A DNA stretch of 64,000 nucleotides from Truepera radiovictrix DSM 17093 (GTDB lineage: Bacteria; Deinococcota; Deinococci; Deinococcales; Trueperaceae): assembly GCF_000092425.1 (NCBI RefSeq), contig NC_014221.1:1927001-1991000 (forward strand). The letters run 5' to 3'. The position numbers and the translations under genes were made by a program. Every line of letters begins with the position of its first letter. The stretch's first letter is position 1. Shown here in pieces: positions 8,757 through 16,048 of the stretch. The notes beneath the pieces are model-generated. The model saw only the letters and a program-made list of their open reading frames with translations, was not told where the DNA came from and ran no database searches.

Positions 8757-9890
8757 CTAGACCGCCACGCGGCAGCGCTCCACGACCTCGGCGAAGCGCT
8801 CGGCGGCGAAGCGCACCCCCGCCTCGGTGACGCCGCGGCCCAAGGAGAAGCGGACGCTCGCTTTGGCCTCCGCGCGGCTTAGACCCATCGCCAAGAGCAC
8901 GTGCGACGGCTCGAGCGACCCCGCAGCGCACGCCGACCCCGCGCTCGCGGCCACCCCGGCGCCGTCGAGCCCCATGAGCAGGTCTTCACCGTCGACCCCC
9001 GCGACGCGCACGTTGAGGTGTTTCGGACCGCGCGGCGCCCCCGCGGCGTTGCGCTGCACGCCCGGGTGCTGCAGCAACAACCCCTCCAGAAGGTCGCGCA
9101 GCGCGCCGAGGGCGCGCGCGTCGTCGGCGGCGCGCTCCTTAGCGAGCGTCGCCGCTTCGCCGAAACCGACGATGGCGGGAACATTCAGCGTCCCCGCGCG
9201 CAGCCCGCGCTCCTGCTCGCCCCCCACGAGCAGAGGGGGCAGCTCGAGGCCGCTGCGCACGAAAAGGGCGCCCACGCCTTTGGGTCCGTAGGCTTTGTGC
9301 GCCGAGATTGCGAGCATGTCTACGCCCAAAGCACCCACGTCTACGGGTAGCGACCCGAACGCCTGCACCGCGTCGCAGAAGAGGCGCGCGCCCGCGCGGT
9401 GAGCGAGCTCGCTCACCGCGGGGATGTCGGTGAGGACACCCGTTTCGTTGTTGACGAGCATGAGCGCCACCAAAGCGGTGTCGTCTCGTAGCGCGGCCGC
9501 GACGGCCTCGGGGAGGATCTCGCCGCGCGCGTTCGGCGTGAGGTAGGTGACCGGCCACCCCTGCGCCTCGAGCAGCCGGCAGGTCGCGAGCACCGCCGAG
9601 TGCTCGAGCGCGCTCGTAATGATGTGTTTGCCGGGGTGCAGCGCGGCGAAGCTGCGCAGGGCGTGGTTGTCGGCCTCGGTCGCGCCCGAGGTAAAGGTCA
9701 GGGTGCGGGGTGGGGCGCCGATCGCCGCCGCGACCCGCTCGCGCGCCTCTTCGACCGCGCGGCGCGCGCGCTGACCGTAGGCGTGCAGCGACGACGGGTT
9801 ACCGAAGTCCTCGGCGAGCGCCCGCTGCATCGCCGCCAACACGGCCGGGTCGAGCGGCGTGGTCGCTGCGTAGTCGAGGTAGACGTTCAC
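8757..9890 (-). CDS. Cysteine desulfurase (NifS/IscS family)
   Basis: The 377-residue PLP enzyme opens MNVYLDYAATTPLDP, standard for NifS/IscS. GATEADNHAL near residues 69-78 and EHSAVL near 96-101 are cofactor contacts. The PLP lysine is Lys199 in SAHKAYGPKG. The catalytic loop has Cys321 in GSACAAGSLEPSH. It removes sulfur from cysteine for Fe-S cluster assembly and tRNA thiolation in the cytoplasm. An Rrf2/IscR-like regulator is encoded 222 bases upstream on the same strand, mirroring the iscR-iscS order and supporting an Fe-S role. No iscU, sufB or other scaffold gene follows in this window. The 222-base gap holds no gene. Confidence 0.92.
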   Translation of the reverse strand: MNVYLDYAATTPLDPAVLAAMQRALAEDFGNPSSLHAYGQRARRAVEEARERVAAAIGAPPRTLTFTSGATEADNHALRSFAALHPGKHIITSALEHSAVLATCRLLEAQGWPVTYLTPNARGEILPEAVAAALRDDTALVALMLVNNETGVLTDIPAVSELAHRAGARLFCDAVQAFGSLPVDVGALGVDMLAISAHKAYGPKGVGALFVRSGLELPPLLVGGEQERGLRAGTLNVPAIVGFGEAATLAKERAADDARALGALRDLLEGLLLQHPGVQRNAAGAPRGPKHLNVRVAGVDGEDLLMGLDGAGVAASAGSACAAGSLEPSHVLLAMGLSRAEAKASVRFSLGRGVTEAGVRFAAERFAEVVERCRVAV

Positions 9891-10112
9891 GGGGTGATTG
9901 TAACGCGCTGCCGCAGGGCTCAGGCGCTCACCGCCGACGTCGCGCGAAGACGCGGCCCGCCCCTACGCAGCGCAGCGGCCGCAGGACAACCGAGTGCCTC
10001 CCGGCCACCACCGCGAGCTGCGGCGCTTTTTACCGAAGCTCCCCGTGACCGCCGAGGCGCCCTCGCGCTGCGCGATCCGCTCGGGTCGCTCTAAAGCTCA
10101 ACCAGGAGAGGC

Positions 10113-10562
10113 TTAGTTGGGGGCTTCGCTAAAGCGTTCGGGGAGCGGCTCGAGCTGCAAAAGCTGCCGCTCGGCCACGAGGTCGCCGATGGTGGTGCTG
10201 CCGAGCACCTCGCGCACGGCGCGGTCGACCCGCTCCCAGAGCGACTGCGTCGAGCAGTTGCCGGTGTACTCGCAGCAGGCTTCGTCCTCGATGCAAGCGA
10301 CCGGGGCGAGGCTCCCTTCCATCAGCTCGACGACCTCGAGGGCGGTCACCTCGTGCATGGGGCGCGCCATGCGGTAGCCGCCATAGGCGCCCCGCACCGA
10401 CTCGACGATCCCCGCGCGGCGCAGCACCGCGACGATCTGCTCGAGGTAGTGCTGGCTGATGCCCTGCCGCTCAGACACCACTTTGAGGCTCGTCGTCTCG
10501 CCCGACAGCGCGATCTCGACAAGGGCCCGCATGCCGTACTGTGCTCGCGTCGAAATCCACAT
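10113..10562 (-). CDS. Rrf2-family regulator (IscR-like)
   Basis: From the ATG at 10562 the protein has 149 residues. STRAQYGMRALVEIA and the winged helix (ISQHYLEQIVAVLRRAGIVESVRGAYGGY) are hallmark Rrf2 segments. Cysteines spaced C-x5-CC-x5-C (VACIEDEACCEYTGNC, about 89-104) resemble the IscR [2Fe-2S] ligands. It probably senses Fe-S status and controls the desulfurase gene downstream and itself. GGGAGAG lies six bases before this start. A start at 10577 is possible but weaker. The frame extends to 10658, but that extension covers the promoter and is not coding. Confidence 0.88.
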   Translation of the reverse strand: MWISTRAQYGMRALVEIALSGETTSLKVVSERQGISQHYLEQIVAVLRRAGIVESVRGAYGGYRMARPMHEVTALEVVELMEGSLAPVACIEDEACCEYTGNCSTQSLWERVDRAVREVLGSTTIGDLVAERQLLQLEPLPERFSEAPN

Positions 10563-10628
10563 AACCCGCTCTCCCATCCCCCAACGCGCTACCACAAAGA
10601 GCCGAGCGCGCACCTGTAGGGGCACTTT

Positions 10629-10658
10629 AGTATACCGGCGCAGCCCACGCAGCGTCAA
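10629..10658 (-). promoter_or_regulatory. Promoter of the Rrf2 regulator gene
   Basis: On the minus strand TTGACG (10658-10653), an 18-base spacer and TATACT (10634-10629) form a good sigma-70-type promoter. About 60 bases of leader precede the start codon. Confidence 0.7.
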
Positions 10659-11011
10659 GAAATCGGAACGATTCCGAAGTTTTGGGTATGCCGGAGCTGC
10701 AAGGAGAGGTGGGCGAGCGAGAGCAGATGCGCGGGGCGAAACGGTTTGCGCAGGCTCGGAAAAGGCGCCGCGCCCCCGCGCGCCGTGAGGTAGATGACCG
10801 GCGTCCCCGAGGCGCTCAGCGGGTGGCAGAGCGACGGGTGATCTTCCGTGTCAAGGTCCCAGACGATGAGGTCCGGAGCGAAGCGCTGCAGGGCGCGTAG
10901 CGCCAGAGCCGGCGTAGAGACGGCCTGAACGCTAAAACCATCCCGTTCGAAACCTTGGGCCAGGATCCCCCGTAACCACCCCTCTTGTTCGATGATCAGG
11001 ACGCGACGCAC
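10655..11011 (-). CDS. Stand-alone receiver-like protein with altered acidic pocket
   Basis: This 118-residue protein has the CheY-like pattern MRRVLIIEQEGWLRGIL at the start, DLIVWDLDTED with the phospho-acceptor Asp near residue 53, IYLTARGG for the Thr/Ser strand, and RKPF for the conserved Lys. The usual paired acidic residues after the first strand are EQE rather than DDD-like, so metal binding may be altered. There is no output domain. The C-terminus ends shortly after the last helix. It may be a single-domain response regulator for an unlinked kinase, or a pseudo-receiver. It lies upstream of the Rrf2 gene and overlaps that gene's -35 region. Confidence 0.6.
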   Translation of the reverse strand: MRRVLIIEQEGWLRGILAQGFERDGFSVQAVSTPALALRALQRFAPDLIVWDLDTEDHPSLCHPLSASGTPVIYLTARGGAAPFPSLRKPFRPAHLLSLAHLSLQLRHTQNFGIVPIS

Positions 11012-11176
11012 ACTTTGGAGTCTAAGGGGGTGTCAGCGGGTTGTCTGTGCGCCTTGAGCTCAGCGCGCGCTAAAGGGGGGGTACGGTAAAGAGCGCGCCG
11101 CTGAGGCCTACGCTATACTGGCTTGCCGCTCAAACCGGCGGCGCGCCCTTGGCGCCATCTCCCCTTGGAGCTCCCT

Positions 11177-12250
11177 ATGACACGACGTGTAACCCTCGGC
11201 ACGCTGCTCGTGATCCCGGCCCTGACGCTAGCGGGTTGCCAGCGCCCCGCAACCGTCCCCGAAGCGGGTGTGCTCACCTTTAACCGCGACGCTTTGGTCT
11301 TTAACGCGGGCGGCTTGTTACCTAATGACACGCGCGCGCTCGAGCTGCGCAATACGGGTCGCGGTCCGCTCGAGGCGACCCTGACGGTGACCGGCGAGGA
11401 CGCCGCGCGTTTTACGGCCGACCTCACCGGGCCGCTGCGCCTCGAGGCGGGCGAAAGCCGCACCTTGAACGTAACCTTTACCCCCGACGGCACTTTAGGG
11501 CCGCAGCGCGCCGCGCTGCGCTTTGACGTCACGCACGGCGCGGCGGAGCTTGACGAGGTCTACCTGGGCGGGCTCAGCGTCGAGGGCCAGGAGGGGACGC
11601 GTGAACCCTCGCTGCAGTGGATCTTCGACACCTACGGCTTCGCCATCGACACGGGCGACCCCGACCCGAGCACCTCGTCACTCACCAGCGAGGTGGTCAA
11701 CGCCCCCGTCGGCGACGAAGTCTGGGCGCAGACGTTCCGCGCCGCCGACCCCGCCGAGCCCGTCTCGGTCGAGGTCATCGCGGCGTTCGGGGTGCCCGAC
11801 GTCGAACCCGTCTTTACCTTCGGCTTTTACGACGCGAGCGCCGCCGAGCCCCCCTTGCAGACGCTTCTCAGCCTGCCCATCACCCCGACCTTGAACGGGC
11901 AGCGCCTAGAACCCGTCATCCGCCCCGAGGCGGCCGCGACCGACGTCGAGGCGGGGCGCGTCGTGCGCTTCTGGGCGCCCGCGGGGCCGTTCGGCTTCTT
12001 TTCCTTCTGGCCCACGACCCGCTTTTTCGACGAGCGCACCGTCTACACCGAGGACGCGCGCAACACCTTCCGGGGCGCCGCGCCCCACCACGTGCGCACC
12101 TACCCGCTCAGGACGCGCGCGGGCGAAACCGTCGCGAACGCCTTTGTCCTCGCCGTCGACGAGTCCACGCGGCTGTTTGACTTTAACGACGCGGTGCTCA
12201 TCATTCGCAACGTGCAGCCGGTCGCGGCCACCCAAGCGGTCGCGGAGTAG
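11177..12250 (+). CDS. Lipoprotein with DUF1573/ASPM-SPD-2-Hydin-like domain
   Basis: The ATG at 11177 follows GGAG and gives 357 residues. The N-terminus has a lipoprotein signal (ALTLAGC, lipobox Cys near 21), so the protein should be membrane-anchored outside the cytoplasm. Residues about 35-130 resemble an Ig-like repeat of the ASPM-SPD-2-Hydin type (ALELRNTGRGPLEATLTVTG; SRTLNVTFTPDGTLGPQRAAL). The C-terminal part ends FDFNDAVLIIRNVQ, a calcium-loop-like segment seen in DUF4114-type domains. No catalytic motif is evident. The role is unknown, perhaps cell-envelope adhesion. The downstream gene is convergent. Confidence 0.7.
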   Translation: MTRRVTLGTLLVIPALTLAGCQRPATVPEAGVLTFNRDALVFNAGGLLPNDTRALELRNTGRGPLEATLTVTGEDAARFTADLTGPLRLEAGESRTLNVTFTPDGTLGPQRAALRFDVTHGAAELDEVYLGGLSVEGQEGTREPSLQWIFDTYGFAIDTGDPDPSTSSLTSEVVNAPVGDEVWAQTFRAADPAEPVSVEVIAAFGVPDVEPVFTFGFYDASAAEPPLQTLLSLPITPTLNGQRLEPVIRPEAAATDVEAGRVVRFWAPAGPFGFFSFWPTTRFFDERTVYTEDARNTFRGAAPHHVRTYPLRTRAGETVANAFVLAVDESTRLFDFNDAVLIIRNVQPVAATQAVAE

Positions 12251-12308
12251 CTGGGGGCGCCCGTAGCCGGCGGCGTGTGGTCCAGTCCCCACGCGCTACG
12301 GACCCGAG

Positions 12309-13191
12309 TCAGGGCACCTTGCGCAAGCGCACCGCGTGCGCCCACGCGCCCACAGCCGTGTGGGTCGTCTCGGAGAGCTCCGCGAACCACGCCTCGCCGC
12401 CCTCGGGATGGGGTGTCGCCCTTAGGTGCCACGCGCGCCCGCGGTAGCGAAAGCGCGCGGAGAGCGTCGCGGGTTCCGGGCAGACGCAGCTCATGAGCGG
12501 CGCGAACGCCCCCTCTGGTTGACCCTGCGGGTTGAGGTACACCTGCGTCTCGTTGCCCAGAACCTCGCCCTCATAGGGGACGGGGGGGTCGTCGCCGAAG
12601 GTCAGGGTGCCCGTGACGCGGTAGCGGGTTTGGTCGACGAAGTGGGCCTCCGCGACCACGCGGAGCGGTACCACCGCCCCGTTGCCGAGCGCCCTGCGGG
12701 GCTCGAGCGTCTGTGGGTCGCGCAGCGTCACGGTGCGCGAGCGTCGCTCGAACGAGACCGCGTACTGCCCCTCTGGCGCGAAGCCGACGGCCTCATACGC
12801 GTCACCCGTGACGTGCGCGAGCAGCACCCCGGCGCCGAGGTCCCACAGCGCGAGCCCGTCCTCACCGAAGCCGCCCAGGAGCCGGGTGTTGTCGGCGCTC
12901 GCGTGGAGGCTTTCGAGAAAGGCGGCGCGGGGCGGCAGCGGGAGGCGGGCGAGCGTCTCGCCGGTGACGCCGCTCATGAGCTCCAAGCGGTCCTCGTAGT
13001 GCACGCCGATGACCGGCGCGCCGCCCAGCCACATGTGCGCGTCGACCTGGCGGCCGCCCGGGGTCGCGCGGGCGAGGGCGCTGCTGAGGCGGCCGCTCGC
13101 GACCTCCCAGACCCGCACGCGAGCAGCCGTGTAGGCGTCGGTGCCGATCGCCGCGACGAGGCCCCCATCCGGGCTAAAGCTCCTAAGGCGC
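12309..13191 (-). pseudogene. 3' half of beta-propeller (WD40-like) lipoprotein gene split by the integrated element
   Basis: Minus-strand reading just inside the boundary gives RLRSFSPDGGLVAAIGTD, then ARVRVWEVASGRLSS: WD40/YVTN-type blades with no natural start. More blades follow (LALWDLGAGVLLAHVTGD) and then a C-terminal region with CVCPEP to a stop at 12309. The missing N-terminal half, with signal peptide and matching blades (GVRVWEVSSGAVVHDL), is at 20027-20631. Joining the two at the TAGCCCGC repeats gives 1,488 bases, divisible by three and in the same frame, with only a TAG codon at the scar. A GTG at 13118 could start a truncated product, but function is probably lost. Confidence 0.85.
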
Positions 13192-13199
13192 TAGCCCGC
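13192..13199 (+). repeat. Left att-like direct repeat
   Basis: TAGCCCGC, identical and in the same orientation at 20027-20034. It marks the change from beta-propeller coding sequence to element DNA. Confidence 0.6.
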
Positions 13200-13221
13200 A
13201 AGCATGGCCCAAAGACCGCGA

Positions 13222-13245
13222 AAACCCTATGCCTACAGGGTTCTT
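13222..13245 (-). terminator. Possible weak terminator near the left end of the element
   Basis: AACCCT and AGGGTT pair across a short loop. On the minus strand the stem is followed by TTTTC. It could stop transcripts leaving the element leftwards. Between 13200 and 13500 the only other feature is the first double-hairpin repeat. Confidence 0.3.
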
Positions 13246-13329
13246 GCTCAAAACGCCTACCATCAAAAACAGTCAGGCTAGCGGCCAATTCAGCGCCGCA
13301 TAGCGTGTTCAGAGTGTAGCAGAGCACAG

Positions 13330-13376
13330 CTTGTCAGCGAAGCTGACTAGCGCTAGTAGCGCTCTGCGCTACAAGC
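13330..13376 (+). repeat. Double-hairpin repeat, copy 1
   Basis: Outer GCTTG/CAAGC, hairpin GTCAGC-GAA-GCTGAC (13333-13347), linker TAGCGCTAG (13348-13356), hairpin TAGCGC-TCT-GCGCTA (13357-13371). Both stems are perfect. Stem sequences differ from the other copies while the architecture is kept. Confidence 0.85.
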
Positions 13377-13500
13377 ACCAACGCCACAACAGAAGCGTGA
13401 GGCATCATGCCGCCGCATGACACGACTTCTTGGTACTATGGCAGCATGCCACCACTGAGACAGGGAGCGGCAGACACTTGGACCTATCAGGAGTACCGTC

Positions 13501-13935
13501 GTGATTCGAGTACTCGCCATCCTCATTGCTGCGCTGTGTGTCACTCCGCATTTAGCAGTAGCAGAACAGGAATATGAAAACACGTGTGACGGAGCATATG
13601 AGTACGTGCTTGATTGGTTCGAATCTCAGGAAGACACCTTCGCGACCGACGCAACGCCTGAGCCAACGCTTGGCGATGTAATGCGATGGAATGTCGAGTA
13701 CCTCCAAGCGCATGAGCCGCCTAATCTGTTCGAGCCGTACGTAGGCGCGGCGATTGAGTTCTTCACGTTCATCGCCGTAGACACTGCAACACCGCCCCCT
13801 GACGATGTGACGCTTTGGACGGTAGTTGAGAAGCTAGAGAACGAGGCAGAAAAGCTCGTTGTGGAATGTGGCAACAATCATCCGCTCGTTACAGAGTATG
13901 TAAATGCCGTACTTGCCACACCTACGGCTGAGTAG
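13501..13935 (+). CDS. Small secreted protein of unknown function (element cargo)
   Basis: A GTG start at 13501 with AGGAG upstream gives 144 residues. The first 21 residues (MIRVLAILIAALCVTPHLAVA) form a clear signal peptide, so the product should be exported. The mature part is acidic, with aromatic residues and two cysteines (NTCDGAYEYV near 29 and VVECGNN near 124) that could form a disulfide. I recognise no family. Base composition matches the element, not the chromosome. It stands alone at the left end, before the small-protein and replication genes, and could be an immunity, exclusion or host-interaction factor; that is only a guess. Confidence 0.7.
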   Translation: MIRVLAILIAALCVTPHLAVAEQEYENTCDGAYEYVLDWFESQEDTFATDATPEPTLGDVMRWNVEYLQAHEPPNLFEPYVGAAIEFFTFIAVDTATPPPDDVTLWTVVEKLENEAEKLVVECGNNHPLVTEYVNAVLATPTAE

Positions 13936-14066
13936 GATTGAAGAGCCGCGCATCCCGCGCGAACAGGCGACCTTCAAGAAGGCGGGCCGCATATCCCGCA
14001 ATCAGCAGCCCACGCTAGACCTAGGCGAGATGTGAGCACCGCGACCCGACACGAGGCGAAAGCACC

Positions 14067-14273
14067 ATGATCGAAACCGAATCAACGGTCACATGCCCTC
14101 ACTGCGGCCATCAGCACACCGAGCAAATGTCTGAGGAATCGTGCCAGTTCTTCTACAAGTGCAAGAACTGCGGTACGGTGCTCCGACCGAAAGAGGGCGA
14201 TTGCTGCGTGTTTTGCTCGTACGGCACGGTGCCATGCCCACCGATTCAACGAGGTGATGAGCAGTGCTGTTGA
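14067..14273 (+). CDS. GDCCVxC-domain small cysteine protein
   Basis: The 68-residue protein has two CxxC-type pairs (CPHCGH, CKNCGTV) and the signature GDCCVFCSYG-x-VPCPPIQ, which defines the GDCCVxC domain (seleno)protein family. In some relatives one of these cysteines is selenocysteine. The pattern suggests a zinc- or metal-binding or redox role, and relatives are often found beside mercury or heavy-metal resistance genes. Here it sits in a mobile element with no mer genes nearby. AGGCGA precedes the ATG. It is an unusual cargo gene and may have come with an older resistance module. Confidence 0.8.
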   Translation: MIETESTVTCPHCGHQHTEQMSEESCQFFYKCKNCGTVLRPKEGDCCVFCSYGTVPCPPIQRGDEQCC

Positions 14274-14343
14274 GCGGTAATCAGCAGAAGCGATACCAAC
14301 AGCAACGCCTCTGTACGGGCATCGTGACCGCGAAATCATCGTG

Positions 14344-14391
14344 CTTGAAGCCTTTCAGGCTTCTAGCGCTAGCAGCCCTTTGGGCTGCAAG
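14344..14391 (+). repeat. Double-hairpin repeat, copy 2
   Basis: Outer CTTG/CAAG, hairpin GAAGCCT-TTC-AGGCTTC, linker TAGCGCTAG (14364-14372), hairpin CAGCCC-TTT-GGGCTG. It is intergenic, just upstream of the small DNA-binding protein gene. Confidence 0.85.
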
Positions 14392-14413
14392 TTTGGAATG
14401 GAGGTGAAAAACA

Positions 14414-14605
14414 ATGAAGTTGGAGAAGGAACACTACCCGATGCGAGAAGTTAGCAGGCTATTAGGAATCACGAATCACAAGCTGTGGAGACTGCGTAAG
14501 GTGCTGAACTTTGACGTGCATACGCGTGGTGTTGACAGGCGCGAGAAGTGGGTAAGCGCGGAGACTGTCAAGATGCTAGACGAATACCCGCATAAGTTTG
14601 ACTAG
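14414..14605 (+). CDS. Small winged-helix (MerR/excisionase-like) DNA-binding protein
   Basis: The 63-residue product MKLEKEHYPMREVSRLLGIT has the layout of a MerR-type or excisionase helix-turn-helix: a Y-P-x-x-E-V-S-x-L-L-G-I-T helix pair, then KLWRLRKVLN, and a short C-terminal wing ending near KWVSAETVKML. A strong GGAGGTG site precedes the ATG. Small proteins of this kind in integrative elements often act as excisionase or recombination directionality factor, or as a transcription switch. It lies 21 bases before the first ATPase gene and may be co-transcribed with it. Either role is inferred from size and context. Confidence 0.65.
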   Translation: MKLEKEHYPMREVSRLLGITNHKLWRLRKVLNFDVHTRGVDRREKWVSAETVKMLDEYPHKFD

Positions 14606-14626
14606 AACCGAAAGGATAATTATAAC

Positions 14627-15316
14627 ATGACCACGACAACCAAGAACAAGAACACATCTCTCGTGTTCACAAGGGATATTTCACCAAGGCCAGCGAATTG
14701 GCTACTGCAACCCTTGGTGTTGCAAGGCGGATTGCATCTCTGGTATGGCGATACGAGGGGCAGTCACGCTGGCATTGACCTCGCATTCGCGCTCACAAAC
14801 GGGCTGCGCTTCCATGACCTCGACGTTGCAAAGGCGAACGTGGTGTACGTCACCGCGAACGACGTAGCAGATCGCGTAGAGCATTGGAAGAACACCTATG
14901 ACGCGCATGACACACCGTGGATAGTTGATCTACAGATCACGAATGAAGAGCAGATGCAAGAGCTTACTGAATTCGTGAAGGCCAACAACGTTGAGCTTGT
15001 GATGTTCGACCACCTAGCTACACGCAGCAATGACGTGAACCTCAACAGTCCTGCTGATATTGACGCGAAGATCAATCCGCCGCTGTTGAAGTTGATAGAA
15101 GATACCGCTGTGATTCTTCTTCATCAGACGCAACAAGGGGCGCAGACACACAAGCTTAGACCGCTGATGGATGCTGCTGACATGACTGTCGGCGTATCGC
15201 GACGCAGTGTCGACAGGGGTAGCGACATCGTTACGTTGAGCTTTATGAAGAGCTTCAGATCGCAGATGGCGCAAGCGCTTACCTACGGCAACGACACGCT
15301 GTCGAGACGTGCGTAG
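14627..15316 (+). CDS. RepA/AAA_25-like RecA-fold protein with degenerate Walker A
   Basis: The 229-residue protein resembles the larger ATPase at 16049. Both share a glycine loop after a hydrophobic strand, a strand reporting V-V-Y-V-T/A-A after about 30 residues, a Walker-B-like VMFD (Asp128) and an ILLH-Q strand. The P-loop position (41-48) reads GDTRGSHA and lacks the expected Lys-Ser/Thr, so ATP hydrolysis is doubtful. It may be a regulatory or structural partner of the active paralogue in a helicase ring. AGGATAATTATAAC upstream contains an AGGA site. The gene sits between the small DNA-binding protein and a double-hairpin repeat. Confidence 0.6.
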   Translation: MTTTTKNKNTSLVFTRDISPRPANWLLQPLVLQGGLHLWYGDTRGSHAGIDLAFALTNGLRFHDLDVAKANVVYVTANDVADRVEHWKNTYDAHDTPWIVDLQITNEEQMQELTEFVKANNVELVMFDHLATRSNDVNLNSPADIDAKINPPLLKLIEDTAVILLHQTQQGAQTHKLRPLMDAADMTVGVSRRSVDRGSDIVTLSFMKSFRSQMAQALTYGNDTLSRRA

Positions 15317-15365
15317 TCCCTCTTGAAGCGCTGTGCAAGCGTATATGAATGAAGCGTTTATTTGA

Positions 15366-15411
15366 CTTGAAGCCGCAGGCTTCTAGCGCTAGCACAGCAT
15401 CGCTGTGCAAG
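15366..15411 (+). repeat. Double-hairpin repeat, copy 3
   Basis: Outer CTTG/CAAG, hairpin GAAGCC-GCA-GGCTTC, linker TAGCGCTAG (15384-15392), hairpin CACAGC-ATC-GCTGTG. It lies in the 233-base gap between two element genes; nothing else is evident in that gap. Confidence 0.85.
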
Positions 15412-15549
15412 CCTGTGAGAGAGCAGCATGTCTACGGGTGGCATGAGTCCTAATCGAGATTGGCAACGCTCACAGGTGATTCTACGGCCTCTCAGGGCCA
15501 TTTGAAGCCGACTTTTACGAGTTGTGGCACATGAACAGAAAGAGCAGCT

Positions 15550-16047
15550 ATGAAGGAATTAGAGGCAAGGCGATACAGCCTTGGTGAAGCGTTAGCGTTA
15601 CATCTTGAAGAGCAACCCAACTTGCAGAGCGAAGCGCTGCGACTTGAAGCAACCAAGCACATTCCTGCAGTGCAGAGCACTGCTAGCGCTAGCAATGCGA
15701 AGCATTGCAAGGATGAGCTTGAACAGCAAAGCTGTTCTAGCGCAAGCAATCCTTCGGATTGCAAGCAACTGAGTTGGGAAGTCGGCGTCAAGTACGAACC
15801 GAGATTGCTAGGACTTGTGCGACGTATCGAAGCAATCAAGCGAAAGAACTTTGAGCTAAGGGGCAAACGCAAGCTTCGCTATCGGTATGCCCAGGAATGT
15901 TGGTATGGGTATGGTGGTAAGCCGTCGATAAAGGAAGAGTTGTGCGGCATCGTGGGTTGGGATGGCGACACGGAGCATGAAGCGTTGCGTAGCGCTGTGG
16001 CCTACGATATCTGCTACAGCAAGCTCTTTAGAATGCTGAGCCGCTGA
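15550..16047 (+). CDS. Element protein of unknown function containing two in-frame double-hairpin repeats
   Basis: The 165-residue protein belongs to no family I recognise. Residues about 39-72 are encoded by two adjacent double-hairpin repeats and read as related Ser/Ala/Cys-rich peptides (STASASNAKHCK and SCSSASNPSDCK). The flanking parts are more ordinary: an N-terminal RRYSLGEALALHLEEQP helix and a basic, aromatic C-terminal part (RGKRKLRYRYAQECWYGYG). The basic C-terminus suggests nucleic-acid binding, which is inference. The stop codon is one base before the next ATG, so it is probably translated with the ATPase gene. The repeats look inserted, since the frame is preserved and the flanks read normally. 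Confidence 0.6.
   Translation: MKELEARRYSLGEALALHLEEQPNLQSEALRLEATKHIPAVQSTASASNAKHCKDELEQQSCSSASNPSDCKQLSWEVGVKYEPRLLGLVRRIEAIKRKNFELRGKRKLRYRYAQECWYGYGGKPSIKEELCGIVGWDGDTEHEALRSAVAYDICYSKLFRMLSR
15664..15711 (+). repeat. Double-hairpin repeat, copy 4 (inside a gene)
   Basis: Hairpin GCAGTGC-AGA-GCACTGC (15667-15683), linker TAGCGCTAG, hairpin CAATGC-GAA-GCATTG, then CAAG. The outer CCTG/CAAG pairing has one mismatch. It is translated in frame. Confidence 0.85.
15718..15765 (+). repeat. Double-hairpin repeat, copy 5 (inside a gene)
   Basis: Outer GCTTG/CAAGC, hairpin GAACAGC-AAA-GCTGTTC (15721-15737), linker variant TAGCGCAAG, hairpin CAATCC-TTC-GGATTG. It begins six bases after copy 4 and stays in the same reading frame. 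Confidence 0.85.
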
Positions 16048-16048
16048 G

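Noticed and set aside
13330-15765. CRISPR array
   Set aside because: Repeats are irregularly spaced, lie in genes and gaps, have variable stems and no spacers or cas genes.
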